Positions 31,801 through 45,807 of a stretch of DNA of 64,000 bases are shown piece after piece. The DNA is from Adineta vaga (Eukaryota; Rotifera). The notes under the pieces are model-generated. The model was not told the origin of the DNA, did not search any database, and worked only from the letters and a program-made list of their open reading frames with translations. The stretch covers positions 3,410,001-3,474,000 of the forward strand of contig CP075494.1 in the NCBI GenBank assembly GCA_021613535.1. Direction: 5' to 3'. The stretch's first letter is position 1; the number at the start of each line of letters is the position of its first letter. A program made the position numbers and the translations under genes.

Positions 31801-34800
31801 CTAGTACCTTGACATACTAACGCCGTTCCAGATCCTGAACCTGTGAATCCTGTCTTGCATGTACATTTCACTGCATTAGTGTTGGAATCACGTGAACACA
31901 CAGCATTTTTATTACAACCGCCATTGTTCACAGTGCAAGTATCTACAGAAAAAGAGAACGAAAGGTAATTAATCATGTTGTGACAACTATTTCTAAGTCA
32001 GTACCTTGACACACTAATGATGTTCCCAATCCTGAACCTGTGAATCCTGGCTTGCATGTACATTTCACTGCATTAGTCTTTGAATCATGTGAACACACAG
32101 CATTTTGATCACAGCCACCATTGTTTACCTCGCAGCTATCTGAAGAGAAAAAGAAAGAAAGAAAGGAATAACGGCTACTCAAATAACAACCGATCCTAAG
32201 CCAATACCTTGACACACTAACGCCGTTCCAGATCCTGAACCTGTGAATCCTGCTTTGCATGTACATTCCACTGCATCAGTCTTTGAATCATGTGAACACA
32301 CAGCATTTTGATCACAGCCACCATTGTTTTCTTGGCAGACATCTGGAGTAGGGATAGCTAAACGAAAAAGAGAGATACCATAGACCAAACTAGATAGGAA
32401 TCTCTTGCTATGTTAGTACCTTCGCACACTAATGACGTTCCAGAACCTGAACCGGCATATCCTGGTTTGCAGCTACAATTGACTGCATTTGTATCTGAAT
32501 CATGAAAACACAGAGCATTGTTGTCGCATCCACCGTTTTTCAGGCTGCAGCTATCTAAAGCATACGCAAAGATGGACGAAAATGTACTTAGCAGTTACAC
32601 GAGAGTCGTGAATTAGATAGTACCTTTGCATATCAACGCTGTTCCTGATCCTGAACCTGTGAAGCCTGTCTTGCATGTACATTTCACTGCATTTGTATTG
32701 GAATCATGTGAACAAACAGCATTGATATCACATCCACCATTGTTTACGGTGCAGCTGTCTGAAAAAGCAGAGTCAGAGGGAAAAGGAAGCATTTTATGGC
32801 TATGCAACAATTATTCGTAAAACGGTACCTTCACAAACTAGCGATCTTCCTGAACCTGAGCTTGTGAATCCTGTCTTGCATGTACAAACTACTTCATTTG
32901 TTTTCGAATCATGGGAACAAGCAGCATTCTTATCGCATCCGCCATTGTTCACATTACAACTATCTGAAGAATGAAAAAGAAATATTTAACGACTATACAT
33001 TAGCTCTTGTGAAAAACAGTACCTGTACACACTGATGATGTTTCCGATCCTGAAGTTGTGAATCCTATCTTGCATGTACATTTCACGGCGTTTGTTTTGG
33101 AATCATGCGAACAGATAGCATTGACGTCGCATCCACCATTGTTTATATTGCAGGTGTCTGATGAATGCAAAATAAGTATTTAATTATGATGCAACAACTG
33201 TTTATAAAATAGTACCTGTGCATACTATTGATTCTCCTGAGCGTGAACTTGTGAATCCTGTCTTGCATGTACAAACCACTGCATTCGTATCTGGAGCATG
33301 AGAACAATCAGCGTTCTTATCACATCCTCCATTGTTCACGGTACAGGCGTCTAAGAAGAAAAAGACGGAGAAAAAGAGAAGTAATAATTACTTCAAAAAC
33401 TTATTTATAGAATATTACCTGTACAGATAAAAGATGCTCCCAAACCTGAACTTATGAATCCAGGTTTACATGTACAATATACGGCGTTTGTATCTGCATT
33501 ATGGGAACAAACAGCGTTGACAGGGCATCCACCATTATTCACTGTGCAGGTATCTGCATAGAAAGACAAAGAGAAAAGAAAAAGGAATAATAGATGTGAA
33601 TTATGTAAAACGTTGGCGATGTGGTAATACCTGTACATGTTAACGATGTTCCCTCACCAGAACTTGTATATCCTGTCTTGCATGTACAAACTACTTCATT
33701 TGTGTTTGAGTCATGCGAACACGCAGCATTGATATTGCATCCGCCATTATTTACGTTACAGCTGTCTGAGAAATGAAAAAGAAGAAGGAATGGAGAAAAA
33801 TAAGGACCACGAGTAATTAAGCGTTAATCTTTTGATATGATAGTACCTGTGCATTGTTGCGATGATTCCGAACCCGATCCTGAATTGATGAATCCCGTGT
33901 TGCATGTACAAACCACTGCATTCGTATCTGGGGCATGAGAACAACGAGCATTAATATCACATCCTCCATTGTTCACTTGACAGCTGTCTAGAAGTAAATT
34001 GAAAGTGGAAAAATTAAGGTTTTATGATAATTCATGATTTGAATTTTTTCATTATTGGAGACGATAAGAAGAGAAGAAAGGCTTATGAAAAATTTGGTTA
34101 GATACTGCCATACAATCATTGGTGAAAATCTTAAGCTTTTGAGAATGAGATAAGAACAGTAATCATAGAGAGCTCGAATAAAACAATCATCTGCATGAGT
34201 TTTGAATAGCTTCTACATAGTTCACAGCAGTCTCTTATTCAATGAATAAATCCATGATCGATCTTTCTAGCTCTTTCAAAAATAGATTTATAAAGAATAA
34301 ATTCGATATTCTACTAAAATAAAAATTGATAACAACAAATTCTTGAACAGCTTCATATAACTCTGCGAGATATCACAGAGACTTGTTGGAAAACTAATAT
34401 ATGATGATTATTCTTGCTCCTGATCCAAACTCATCTTACTTTTTTGAGTCTTCTTACATATCTGTTAAACTTCAAACAACAGTTAACATCTTCCTAAAAT
34501 GTTGTCTGATACATATATGATTTTGTCATCATGCTGAGTATTTCTTCATTCGAATCAATTAAAACAAGATCAGTGCTGAATGCTGATATGTTTTTTTTTT
34601 CATATAGTAAACAATTACCTTTGCATACGATTGGTCCGCCTGTTGACACATCAGAATAACCTTTTCTACATGTGCATATCACTGCGAACGTTGCTGAATT
34701 ATGAGAACAATCTGAGTTCTTATCACATCCACCATTGTTCACCTTGCAAGTATCTAAATAAAATGAAAGTGACCGAAATAATACTCTGTTATCGTAAAGT

Positions 34801-37800
34801 TGCTGAAAGTGAATGAAGTTACCTATGCAAACTAAGGGAGAACCATCTGTTGCGGGTGCATATCCGACATTACAGCTACATTTTACGGCATCTGTGCTTG
34901 AATCATACGAACATGCGGCATTCTTATCACATCCACCATTGTTCACCTTGCATTTGTCTGAAAAAGGATAGAAGAAAAACCAATTAGAATACGTATATTA
35001 AGCACTTGAACAAAACTGAATAATCAACGCTGAGCGCCCAGTGATACAACTAGTTTGCGTATTCTATTTGTGTGTTAGAAAATGTATCTCACATAATATG
35101 ATGCAACGGAACCGGCAATAAGAATCAAAATATCAAAATGGAAATAGTAGACTTATGTGATCGAAGTTAATTTTTCTAACTAAAAAATACTTCAGACGTA
35201 CTTGAAGTATGCAGTTCTTTTCTTAGAAAATATACTGCTAGACATACTTCAAGACCAATCTGATTTGTGTACGACAATAAATATGTAAATTTATTTATTA
35301 GATTGCACCGAACGATCAATGAAGATAATACTCTGAAACATATTGAGCAACTCACGCGAAAACCTTACAAAAAGTAGAAGACATGAGTAGTACATCAGCA
35401 GATATTATATCACTAATCTAATCGTATAAGATAATACGATTTCCAAAATTAAGGCAATGTGTAAGATCATAAACAAAGATCTGACAAGAATAGACAACGT
35501 TCTTGGACGAGATTCTCAGACTAATCGGACATAAGATCTCATCGTATCTAACAATATCCTAGGTACGTTTTCTGAGTCGGTAATATACTTAAGTGCAAAC
35601 ACATATGTATGGATAGAATTATAAGAGTGAACGTTTTATGGCATACGTCGAAGAATACCTAGGAAATGAACTTCAACTTACAGATATACAGCAGAGAAGT
35701 TTTGACGATACAAACCGAGAGTATGTGAAGAAAGCAACTAATTATATATTGAACACACGAGGATACGACTCGATGAGGGTATTTGAGATTATATTGTGAA
35801 TTTCACTATATATTCGTTATAGTTATGTAGATATGGTTTATCATATTGAAATGAACTCAAAGTGAAATTTGACGCTATGATTTGAAATATGCATAAAAAC
35901 ACTTTATTCATGGACTCTGTATACTAAGCTTACTGTAAATATCCTCCCGAAGTGAAAGAAACGATGACTTTAAACAATAACTTGTATAAATTTGTGCGAT
36001 TAAAAGCTAGCCTTTCATATTTACATACAAAGATCTGTAATAAAACTTCTTATATGATTCTCTGCGATTAATGAGATCTTTCCGTCGGGAATAAGTAAAA
36101 AAGTCATTCGTCGAGATTCCAATATGATTCCGACGAAGTACCGAACACACATTTTCAAAAACTTTCTCATGTACTCACCAGAATCAGAAGAACGATCTCT
36201 AGGTAAACACACGCGTAAAGCAATATCATCAATAAGTATATCGTTGCCTACTCCACCAGGAGCATTTGAAATCATCAACAGATTAACGGTGCTGGTTGAA
36301 GCGACGAATGAAATACCATATTTGGTCCATGTTACACTGCTAGCTTCAGGTATGTTGCCTGTTGTGAATTGGGCAAGTAGAGCTTTGTCAGCTGCCGTAC
36401 TTCGAACTTCAAATAATATATTTGGTTGAATACCGGTAATTAACAATGGATTCGCCAAATAAACGGAAAACTCATATCTTTTACCAACAACTAGATTTTG
36501 TATTGTACCATTGAAAAATTGACCAGCATTATAGTCTGCATTTACCAAATACATATATCCACCTTTGTCACCTGTATGATCTCCTGCTACTTCGAGCCAT
36601 GCATCGTATTCGCGACCTCTCTTGATACTATTGAGAAAAGCGAATTGTCCGTCGTTTGGTATCGGTTCGAATTTTTGTTGGTAACTTGTACTAAAACCAA
36701 AGTCGGCAGGTTTTGCTTTCGAATATGCATCAGATCCAGCACCAAATGTGACTGAGAAAACTGGTTTTTCTTGATATGTGGAATCGACATCACACAAGCC
36801 ACTAGATTCTAAACAACACAACGATACAAAGTAAATATTCACGAGACGCCAACAGAAATAAACTTTAACTCACCGATTTCACATGTTGGACCACTGAAAC
36901 CTTCGGGACACGTACACGTATTTTTGCCGGTACATTTTCCTTTGTTTTTACATGCAGGATTGCATACGTTTTCAACTGCACGAGAAGAGAGATAAATATT
37001 GATGAGAAGCAAAATTTACAGAAGTGTGCAACATACTGTTTTCACAAGTTGGACCGCTGAAAGCAACAGGACATGTGCACGTATTTTTACCAGTACACTT
37101 GCCACCATTTTGACATGCGGGAGTACATGCAACGTCGCCTAAAAATGACAGAAAACGTATTATGATGTATTCTGTACAAGGCAAGTGAAACTATTATACG
37201 GTTACATTATCCAAAGTCTGCCAATTCCAATTTAAAGCAACATTCTCGAGATTATGTTTCAACCTCTGCTGTTTTCTCTATTTCTTACATGTGACTTTGG
37301 AGAGGGTAATTCTTCACACCTATGTGGAAACGAGACTCTAGTTTCGATACGATCATGTACAATCGGAATTATACAACACTTCCAAAGCTTCTTCTAGACA
37401 GATCAATGAAGATCATATGCTGAACGATCGAATAGAAAATCATGTATATATACGGGTGTATATGATTTAGTTATATCCAATATCGGGTACCTTTAATGTG
37501 ACTAATAGTTTTTCAAATCTACTCGATTATATAACGAATATTTTCGGACGGTCTCTCCTGTACTGACCTGAGCAACCACGCAATGTAATATCATCAATAA
37601 CAAGATCGTTTCCGATTCCACCAGGAGCATTTGAAATCATCAACAGATTGACGGTGCTTGTTGAGGCGATGAATGATATACCGTATTTTGTCCATGTTAA
37701 AGTCTTGTATTCAGGTATGTCGCCTGTTGATAATTGGGCAAGTAGAGCTTTGTCAGCTGCCGCACTTCGAACTTCGAATAACACATTTGGTTTAATTCCA

Positions 37801-40800
37801 CTAATTGCCAAGAGATTGGCCACATAAACGGAGAATTCATATCTTCGGCCAACAACTAGATCTTTGATTGTACCACTGTAAAACTGACCAGTACTATAGT
37901 CTGCATTCACCAAATACATATATCCACCTTTGTCACCTGTATGATCTCCTGTTCCTAAGTGCCATGCAGTACCTTCGCGATCTTTCTGAATGCTATTAAT
38001 GAAAGAGAATTCTCCATCGTTCGCTACAGGAACGAATCGTTGTCGATAAGTTGTACTAAAACCAAAGTCAGAAGGTTTTGCTTTGGAATACTGGTCAGAG
38101 CCAGCGCCAAATGTAATTGAGAAAACTGGCTTCTCTTCGCATGTGTAACGGTCATTCGATAAGCCACTAGATCCTGAGAAACAAAAAAGAGCAGAAAAAG
38201 AACATGAATGTCATCGAAAGGTGAACTAAACTTTTATCTCACCGATTTCACAAGTTGGACCAGTGTAACCATCCGTGCATACACATGTATTTTGAGCACT
38301 ACATTTTCCATTGTTTTGACATGGAGGATTGCATACCTTTTCAGCTGAAGGAGAAGAGTGATAAATATTAACGAGAAGGAAAATTGAAAGAAGTGTGCAA
38401 CATACTGTTTTCACAAGTTGGACCGGTAAAACCAGTGGGACATGTGCATTGATTATTACCAGTACATTTACCATTATTTTGACATTTCGGGGTGCATTGG
38501 ACGTCGGCTAAATGACAGGAGAATTGTTAAGATTAATTAGGTGTAAAAAAAAGCAAGTGAAAGTATTATTCAAGAAGAGTTTTAGATAGCTCGTAACTGA
38601 ATAAGAAACAATATTTTGAAGACAATGTGTGTTCCAGATGCACTCGGTGTATATCTTTCGCGGAATTTTGAAATGAGAGATTCGTGTACCATATGTCGTA
38701 AGAAGGAGATGGAATGGGCGTGAGGTTATCAATCGGAATTTTTCAAAACTTTGTAGACGTGTCCGAGGTAAATCCTGCAAGATTATATGGTCTAGGAGCA
38801 AATAGACAGTCTTCTATATATACGAACTTATAGTTTCCTTCTCTAACTCGTATTTGTACCTCTAATGTGACTAAGACTGTTTCGAATTCTACAAGAATCT
38901 ATTGGAAAGATTTTGCTAAGAGTTACATGTACTAACCTGAACAAGCGCGTAATGCAATGTCATCAATAACAAGATCGTTTCCGATTCCACCAGGAGCATT
39001 TGAAATCATCAACAGATTGACGGTACTTGTTGAGGCGATGAATGAAATACCGTATTTTGTCCATGTTAAAGTCTTGTATTCAGGTATGTCACCTGTTGAC
39101 AATTGGGCAAGTAGGGCTTTGTCAGCTGCCGTACTTCGAACTTCGAATAACACATTTGGTTTAATCGCTGGAAATGTCATGAGATTGGCCACATAAACGG
39201 AGAATTCATATCTTCGGCCAACAACTAGATCTTTGATTGTACCACTGTAAAACTGACCAGTACTATAGTCTGCATTCACCAAATACATATATCCACCTTT
39301 GTCACCTGTATGATCTCCTGTTCCTAAGTGCCATGCAGTACCCTCGCGATCTTTCTGAAGGCTATTAATGAAAGAGAATTCTCCATCATTCGCTACAGGA
39401 ACGAGTCGTTGTCGATAAGTTGTACTAAAACCAAAGTCAGAAGGTTTTGCTTTGGAATATTGGTCAGAGCCAGCGCCAAATGTAATTGAGAAAACTGGCT
39501 TCTCTTCGCATATGTAACGATCATTCGATAAGCCACCGGATTCTGAGACGAGAAGAAACAAAGACGCAAAATGAACATTAATGACACATCAAAAAGAATA
39601 AACTTTAACTCACGGATTTCACATGTTGAACCACTGAAACCTTCGGGACATATACATTTATTTTGAGCACTACATTTTCCATTGTTTTGACATGGAGGAT
39701 TGCATACCTTTTCAACTGCACGAGAAGAGAGATAAATATTGATGAGAAGCAAAATTGAAAGAAGTGTGCAACATACTGTTTTCACAAGTTGGACCGCTAA
39801 AACCAGTTGGACATGTGCATATATTATTACCAATACATTTACCATTATTTTGACATTTGTTAAAACATTGGATTTCGGCTGAAAAGAGAGTAGAATTTGG
39901 AAGATGAAGTCTGTGAAACAAAGGGAACACTTTATATACTAATTCTTTCCGAAACCTGGGAGTTCCATTGGTAGCAACGCTTTGGAGATTATTTCTTATC
40001 ATATAATATGTGCTCTATTTGCTTCACATGACATTGAAGCGAGAAATTCTTCCGACATATATCAAAGGAAGATCGTAGAAGCTATTCGAGAACAAATGCT
40101 GCACGATCTAATAGAGAATCGTATATAGACACAATCTGTTATTCCCTTGTTATATCTAATGTCTTTACTTTTTATGTGACTAAAATTGCTTTGAGTTTTC
40201 CTCGATTATATTACGTGATTGTGGGAAGTTTTCTCGTATACTAACCTGAACAAGCACGCAATGCAATGTCATCGATAAGAATATCGTTTCCGTCTCCACC
40301 AGGAGCATTTGAAATCATCAACAGATTAACGGTGCTGGTTGAAGCGACGAATGAAATACCATATTTGGTCCATGTTATACTGCTCGCTTCAGGTATGTTG
40401 CCTGTTGTTAATTGGGCAAGTAGAGCTTTGTCAGTTGCCGTACTTCGAACTTCGAATAACACATTTGGTTTAATTCCACTAATTGCCAAAACATTCGCAA
40501 CATAGACGGAGAACTCATATCTTCCGCCAACAACTAGATCTCTTATTGTACCATTGAAAAACTGACCAGCATTATTGTCTGCATTCACCAAATACATATA
40601 TCCACCTTTGTCACCTGTATGATCTCCCGCTACATTGAGCCATGTATCGTATTCGCGACCTTTCTTAATACTACTGATGAAAGAGAATTGTCCATCCCTT
40701 GTAAGTGGTTCGTATCGTTGTTGATAAGTGGTACTAAAACCAAAGTCGGAAGGTTTTGCTTTCGAATATACATCAGAGCCAGCACCAAATGTGACTGAGA

Positions 40801-43800
40801 AAACTGGCTTCTCTTCGCATGTGTAACGATCATTCGATAAGCCACCGGATTCTGAGACGAGAAGAAACAAAGACGCAAAATGAACATTAATGACACATCA
40901 AAAAGAATAAACTTTAACTCACGGATTTCACATGTTGGACCACTGAAACCTTCTGGACACGTACACGTATTTTTGCCGGTACATTTTCCATTGTTTTTAC
41001 ATGCAGGATTGCATGTGATACCTTCTGAAACGGCAAGAGAAACCATTAATAAATGTTATGCGTGAATAACATAAAAGGAGAATAGTTACTAGTCTAATAA
41101 GAAAATTCTATTGTTAGATTAAATCAGATTTTGCACGGTTCTTTTGTAACAAACGATTTTTTATAAGATTTCAGAAAAAAATTCCTAACGAAGTCGGTTA
41201 AACTATGGTTACGCGAATCTAGCACAAAATGAGAAGGTATGAACTGTTAAAAACTTTATATAATGTTCTATATGAAAATACTGACTTGTCACTTTGATGT
41301 GAAGAAAGGTCGAATAAAATGTTTCTAATTCATAGAAGAATTATTACTTATTGTAGTAAAAAAGTTGATAAGGGTTCTAATGTAAAAACATATATCCCTA
41401 TTATAAGCTCTATTTGATATGAATTTAGAGTTTTTAGGAAGTATCGATTGAGTTCGATTTGTCAGTTTAGAAGGCTTCTCTTAAAAAAATGATGAACCTG
41501 AGTAAGGGATAAATTGTTTGTCTAAAAGGATTCACATAGAAGCTATTCAAGAATATTTTTCATTATATGAAAAAAAAAACTTCGCGCAACATATAAATCT
41601 AAGATTGTCTTAAGTACAGGGTGTCCCAAAAGTCCTGTCCACTTAAAAAATGTGTTTAACTCCACTATTATACAAGGTTAGTATAATCCTTGTTTTGTTT
41701 TGTTTTAAAGAAGAGAGCGTAGACTTTTTTTTATATAGTACAAAGTTTGTAAATTCCCTTGAAAGGCTATCCTCTCTGGTGACAATATGAAAATTTAGAT
41801 TTTGCTAAAAGTCGAAGACAACCAACAGTTTTCAACAATTTTATCGCTCAGATATCTCGGCCTAAGAAAATAAACAAATTTTGATCTGTTTGCCAAAAAA
41901 TGCACAATGAAAAGCTCTACAAAAACTGCATAAATCAATTCTGTTGATTTGCTATGGTGGCTTTTTCCTTACTCAATATGAGCAACCTATATGGTACAAA
42001 TATCTGGAGCACTTTTTTTGTTTTGCAAATATCTTGACATAAGAAAAAATTAAAAGCTTAAATTTTGTTGTGAGAGATGCGGCTTCGAAAGCCCTACCTA
42101 AAGTCTATAGCTGCAAACGAAAACGTCTGTCAGGCATTTTTATTCAGCTTTAAAGTAGTAGTACTATGTAGGTTGTTCATATTGTCACCAGAAAGGATAA
42201 CCTTTCAAGAGAGTTGAGACACTTTGTACTATCTAAAAACAATTTCATGCTTTCTTCTTTAAAACAAAAAGAGATTAAACTAAGTTTGTATAGTAGTGGA
42301 GTTAAACACATATTTTAAGTGGGCAGATCTTCTGGGACATTCTGTCTAACTGGCAGTGTAAATATAATCTGTAAATATTCGGAGACATCATATAAAAGAA
42401 ATGTTCGGTCCAACTCTGTTCAAAAGATTACCTTTGCATACCAAGGATAGACCACAACCTGTACTTATATATCCACTTGCACAAGTACATTTCACTGCAT
42501 TTGTGATTGGTTCATGAGAGCAATAAGCATTAGTATTACATCCACCGTTATTGATTTGGCAGAGATCTATTTTTAAAAAAAAGTAAATTGATTCAGATTA
42601 TAATGAACAAATGAACAAACTGATTTTTCGTGCTCACAATCATAGAAACCAATTCAAAATCTGAGACGATTATAGATTAATAGAAATCTTTGAACATAGC
42701 TCATTCTCAAGTTCACTGTTGTTATCATAAAGCAATTTAGTCACAACTCCATAATAATCATTAGAGATGAAGAAGATTCTAGTATTATTCGTTCATATGA
42801 AATTCTAGAACATGCCGTTTTATCTTGCAACTTCCTTTCGATTCCTATTGAACTGGATGAATATGACTAGACTTTCATATGTTTGCAATTGATCATTAAT
42901 TACTGAAAAACACGAACAGTAATGATAAAAATGAAACAGTGATCTGTCTTCATTTTTCGACAATACACGAGAGCTCATTTGTAATAGTAGAACTCAAAGA
43001 ATTAATCTGTCTCTTTTCAAAGCGAAGCGAATACCAATATAAAATCTGGTTGATCCCTCGAAATGATTCAGTATATATGATACATGTTATTTTACAAGAA
43101 CTCCTATCGTACAATACAGTTTCTAAGCATTTGTACATTGTTAAACTCGATAAATTTTTTTTTTATGTGCAGAGTAAATTTCTTACGCTTGATTACCGTT
43201 CATGTGCATCTTTATATCATATTTTCGAAATATCTTAAATCTATAATTTGCTATTATATAATGATATGTAATATAGAATTCTTACTGCATACTATCTAAT
43301 ATTCTAATAAGATTGTATGAATCAATGTTCCGAAGGATCACATTGTACAAAACGTTTTCGTTCTTTTTTCCAATGTTCAGTCGATCTCAACCCTTTCAAG
43401 TTGCTGCACATAGAAGCTGATAAATTTTGAAAAACTTCATCCGAGAAAACTAGAAATCGCCTTAAAAATAGTTTTTATGTCCATTATTCTTCCTAATAAA
43501 CTAATGTTATAGCTGCTAGACAGTTATATCTTAATCTAGTATCGAAGGTCTCAGATATTTTTCAAGTTCTGATTTGTGTTTTGTTATAGGCTAGTTAAAA
43601 CGAAATCTTTACTATCATTTGTAGTTTAAGTAGTTTTATGTGGTAATACCTAAGTTTAGTTTTGAAAGAACTGTTTGTAAACTATGTGCACGGTTCACGT
43701 ACAATGACTGTAGACAAACTACAAGGTTCGAAAAGATACTATTCTAGAAGTATAATAAAATTATTTCAGATAGTGCTATAATGACGAATTTTCTACTATG

Positions 43801-45167
43801 ACTAAAATCAATCTCTCCGTGACGGTGTAACGTTTGGTTATATTTGTAATTCATAAGATTCTCGAGATTTTCAGTATTCGATAGGTAAAAACTTTCATAA
43901 ATCTTGTTGACTTATATGAATGAACTCTATTTTGACGAGCTCTGATTTAGTATAAAATTCTACATTAGTGCTATACAAAACGAAAACGCTACGTTCTCGT
44001 TCTGTGGTAGAGAATCTACCTAACTTAACAGAAACTACAATAAAATCCTTTTTTTTATCTATACCCGTCAGTACACAAAAACAGTTATACTAAAACACAA
44101 ATCTACGAATAATTTCCTCTCATGATTCTTTAAAAAAAATATTTCTGCATAACAAAATCTTTCAATGGAACTTTTAATATACTATTTCTCATCAAAAGAC
44201 TGCTTTTTAAAAAGTGTGAAAGCCAACACGAATATATCTTTGATCTTAACTAACTACTTAGCAATTACCGGTGCATTGTACAGCTGAAGCGGAGCCTGTA
44301 TTTCTAAAGCCATTTTTACATGTACATTTGACTGCATAAGTTGCGCATTCATGAGAACAAGCAGCATTAGTATCGCATCCACCATTGTTCACTTTACAGC
44401 TATCTAGAATAGATTTTTTATGAATATTTTCATTGTTTATTTCTGTTAAATGACGACTTCAAATAAATAACATTACCTGTGCAGACTACACTTGTAGAGG
44501 AACCTGTATTTGTATAACCAGTTTTGCAAGTACATGTAACCGTGCCAGTCGTGGAACTTGATGAGCAAACAGAATTTAAAGGGCATCCACCATTATTTAT
44601 GGTGCATTTGGCTAAAAAATATGTAAAACTTTCTTAACTACACGATAAGATGGCATTAGCATCGGTGCATAGAATCATCTCAAGACCAAATTTAGAGATA
44701 ACATGCTAGTCAATCTCTATAACTTAGGATATAAACGAAGGAGTAAACTCATAGATTAATCGATACAATAAAAATCATTCATTCAGAATGAATCATATTA
44801 GAACGAACATGATCGATTTGTTCTTTCCAAACCATCGGTACAACTGTTCCGTGAGAGGTTGAAAAAGAAATGCACTATCGTTTATAGAATTGTATTCTAC
44901 ACATCCCAAGATATAAACATCAATTGTCAGAACAACGGAGAACATTGTATCTTATATCCGCCCACTCTCATAACATAGAGCTGGAAAACAGCACTTTTTA
45001 CCACGAAATGGAGCCCTTCAGTTCTTGCAAAGGGATACATTCAATTTCTCAAAGATTATTTATACTTGCCTATATTTTTGCTTGTCGGGGAAAGAATTGA
45101 TGGAAGTGCGATTGACAAAGGGTTCTTTCGAACAGTATTTGTGAGTGAAAGATCTGTAAATAAGAAA

Positions 45168-45198
<31 letters not shown>

Positions 45199-45776
45199 AT
45201 ATTTTTTGAAACGATTGACGCGAAAAATTGACAGTAGATCCTCACTCACAACTTCTCAGCAGTATGTATATTATTACAATCTATATCTATGCTATACAGC
45301 AGACGTTTCCCGACACTTTATTGTATAATACCTGAAATAGAACTACTTTTTGTAAAGTAAATCTATGTACAAATGAGTTTCAACGAGAAAAGTAAGAGAT
45401 AGAGATTGACATTTTTTCCTGAGTGCACAACTTCGACAAGGATATCTATAATAAAAATTGGAATAGAAAATGAAGTCTTTCTACACAAAAATCAATAAAT
45501 GACTGTAGATAAATACCTCCAATGTAACTGTATGAAAAGAGAAAGAGATACAGAATAATATTTAATCCAATAGAGCGTCTCAGGCTGTATGAAATAAATT
45601 ATTCATCATCTCTCTGTGAGATACATGTTAGAGAGCTGAAATCTGTTATAGCAGTGGGTAGATCAGAGACTAATATCACATTAAAGAAAAACTGTACAAA
45701 TCGGTTGACAATCGGAAAAGGTATTAAACAAATACAACTAAAAGCTCAGTTCTACTGAAAAATTGTAATTTACTCG

Positions 45777-45807
<31 letters not shown>

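Noticed and set aside
29328-34957. Regularly spaced similar ~135-bp units separated by ~65 bp resemble a repeat-spacer array
   Set aside because: The units are EGF-encoding exons with GT-AG borders and a constant phase, not CRISPR repeats.
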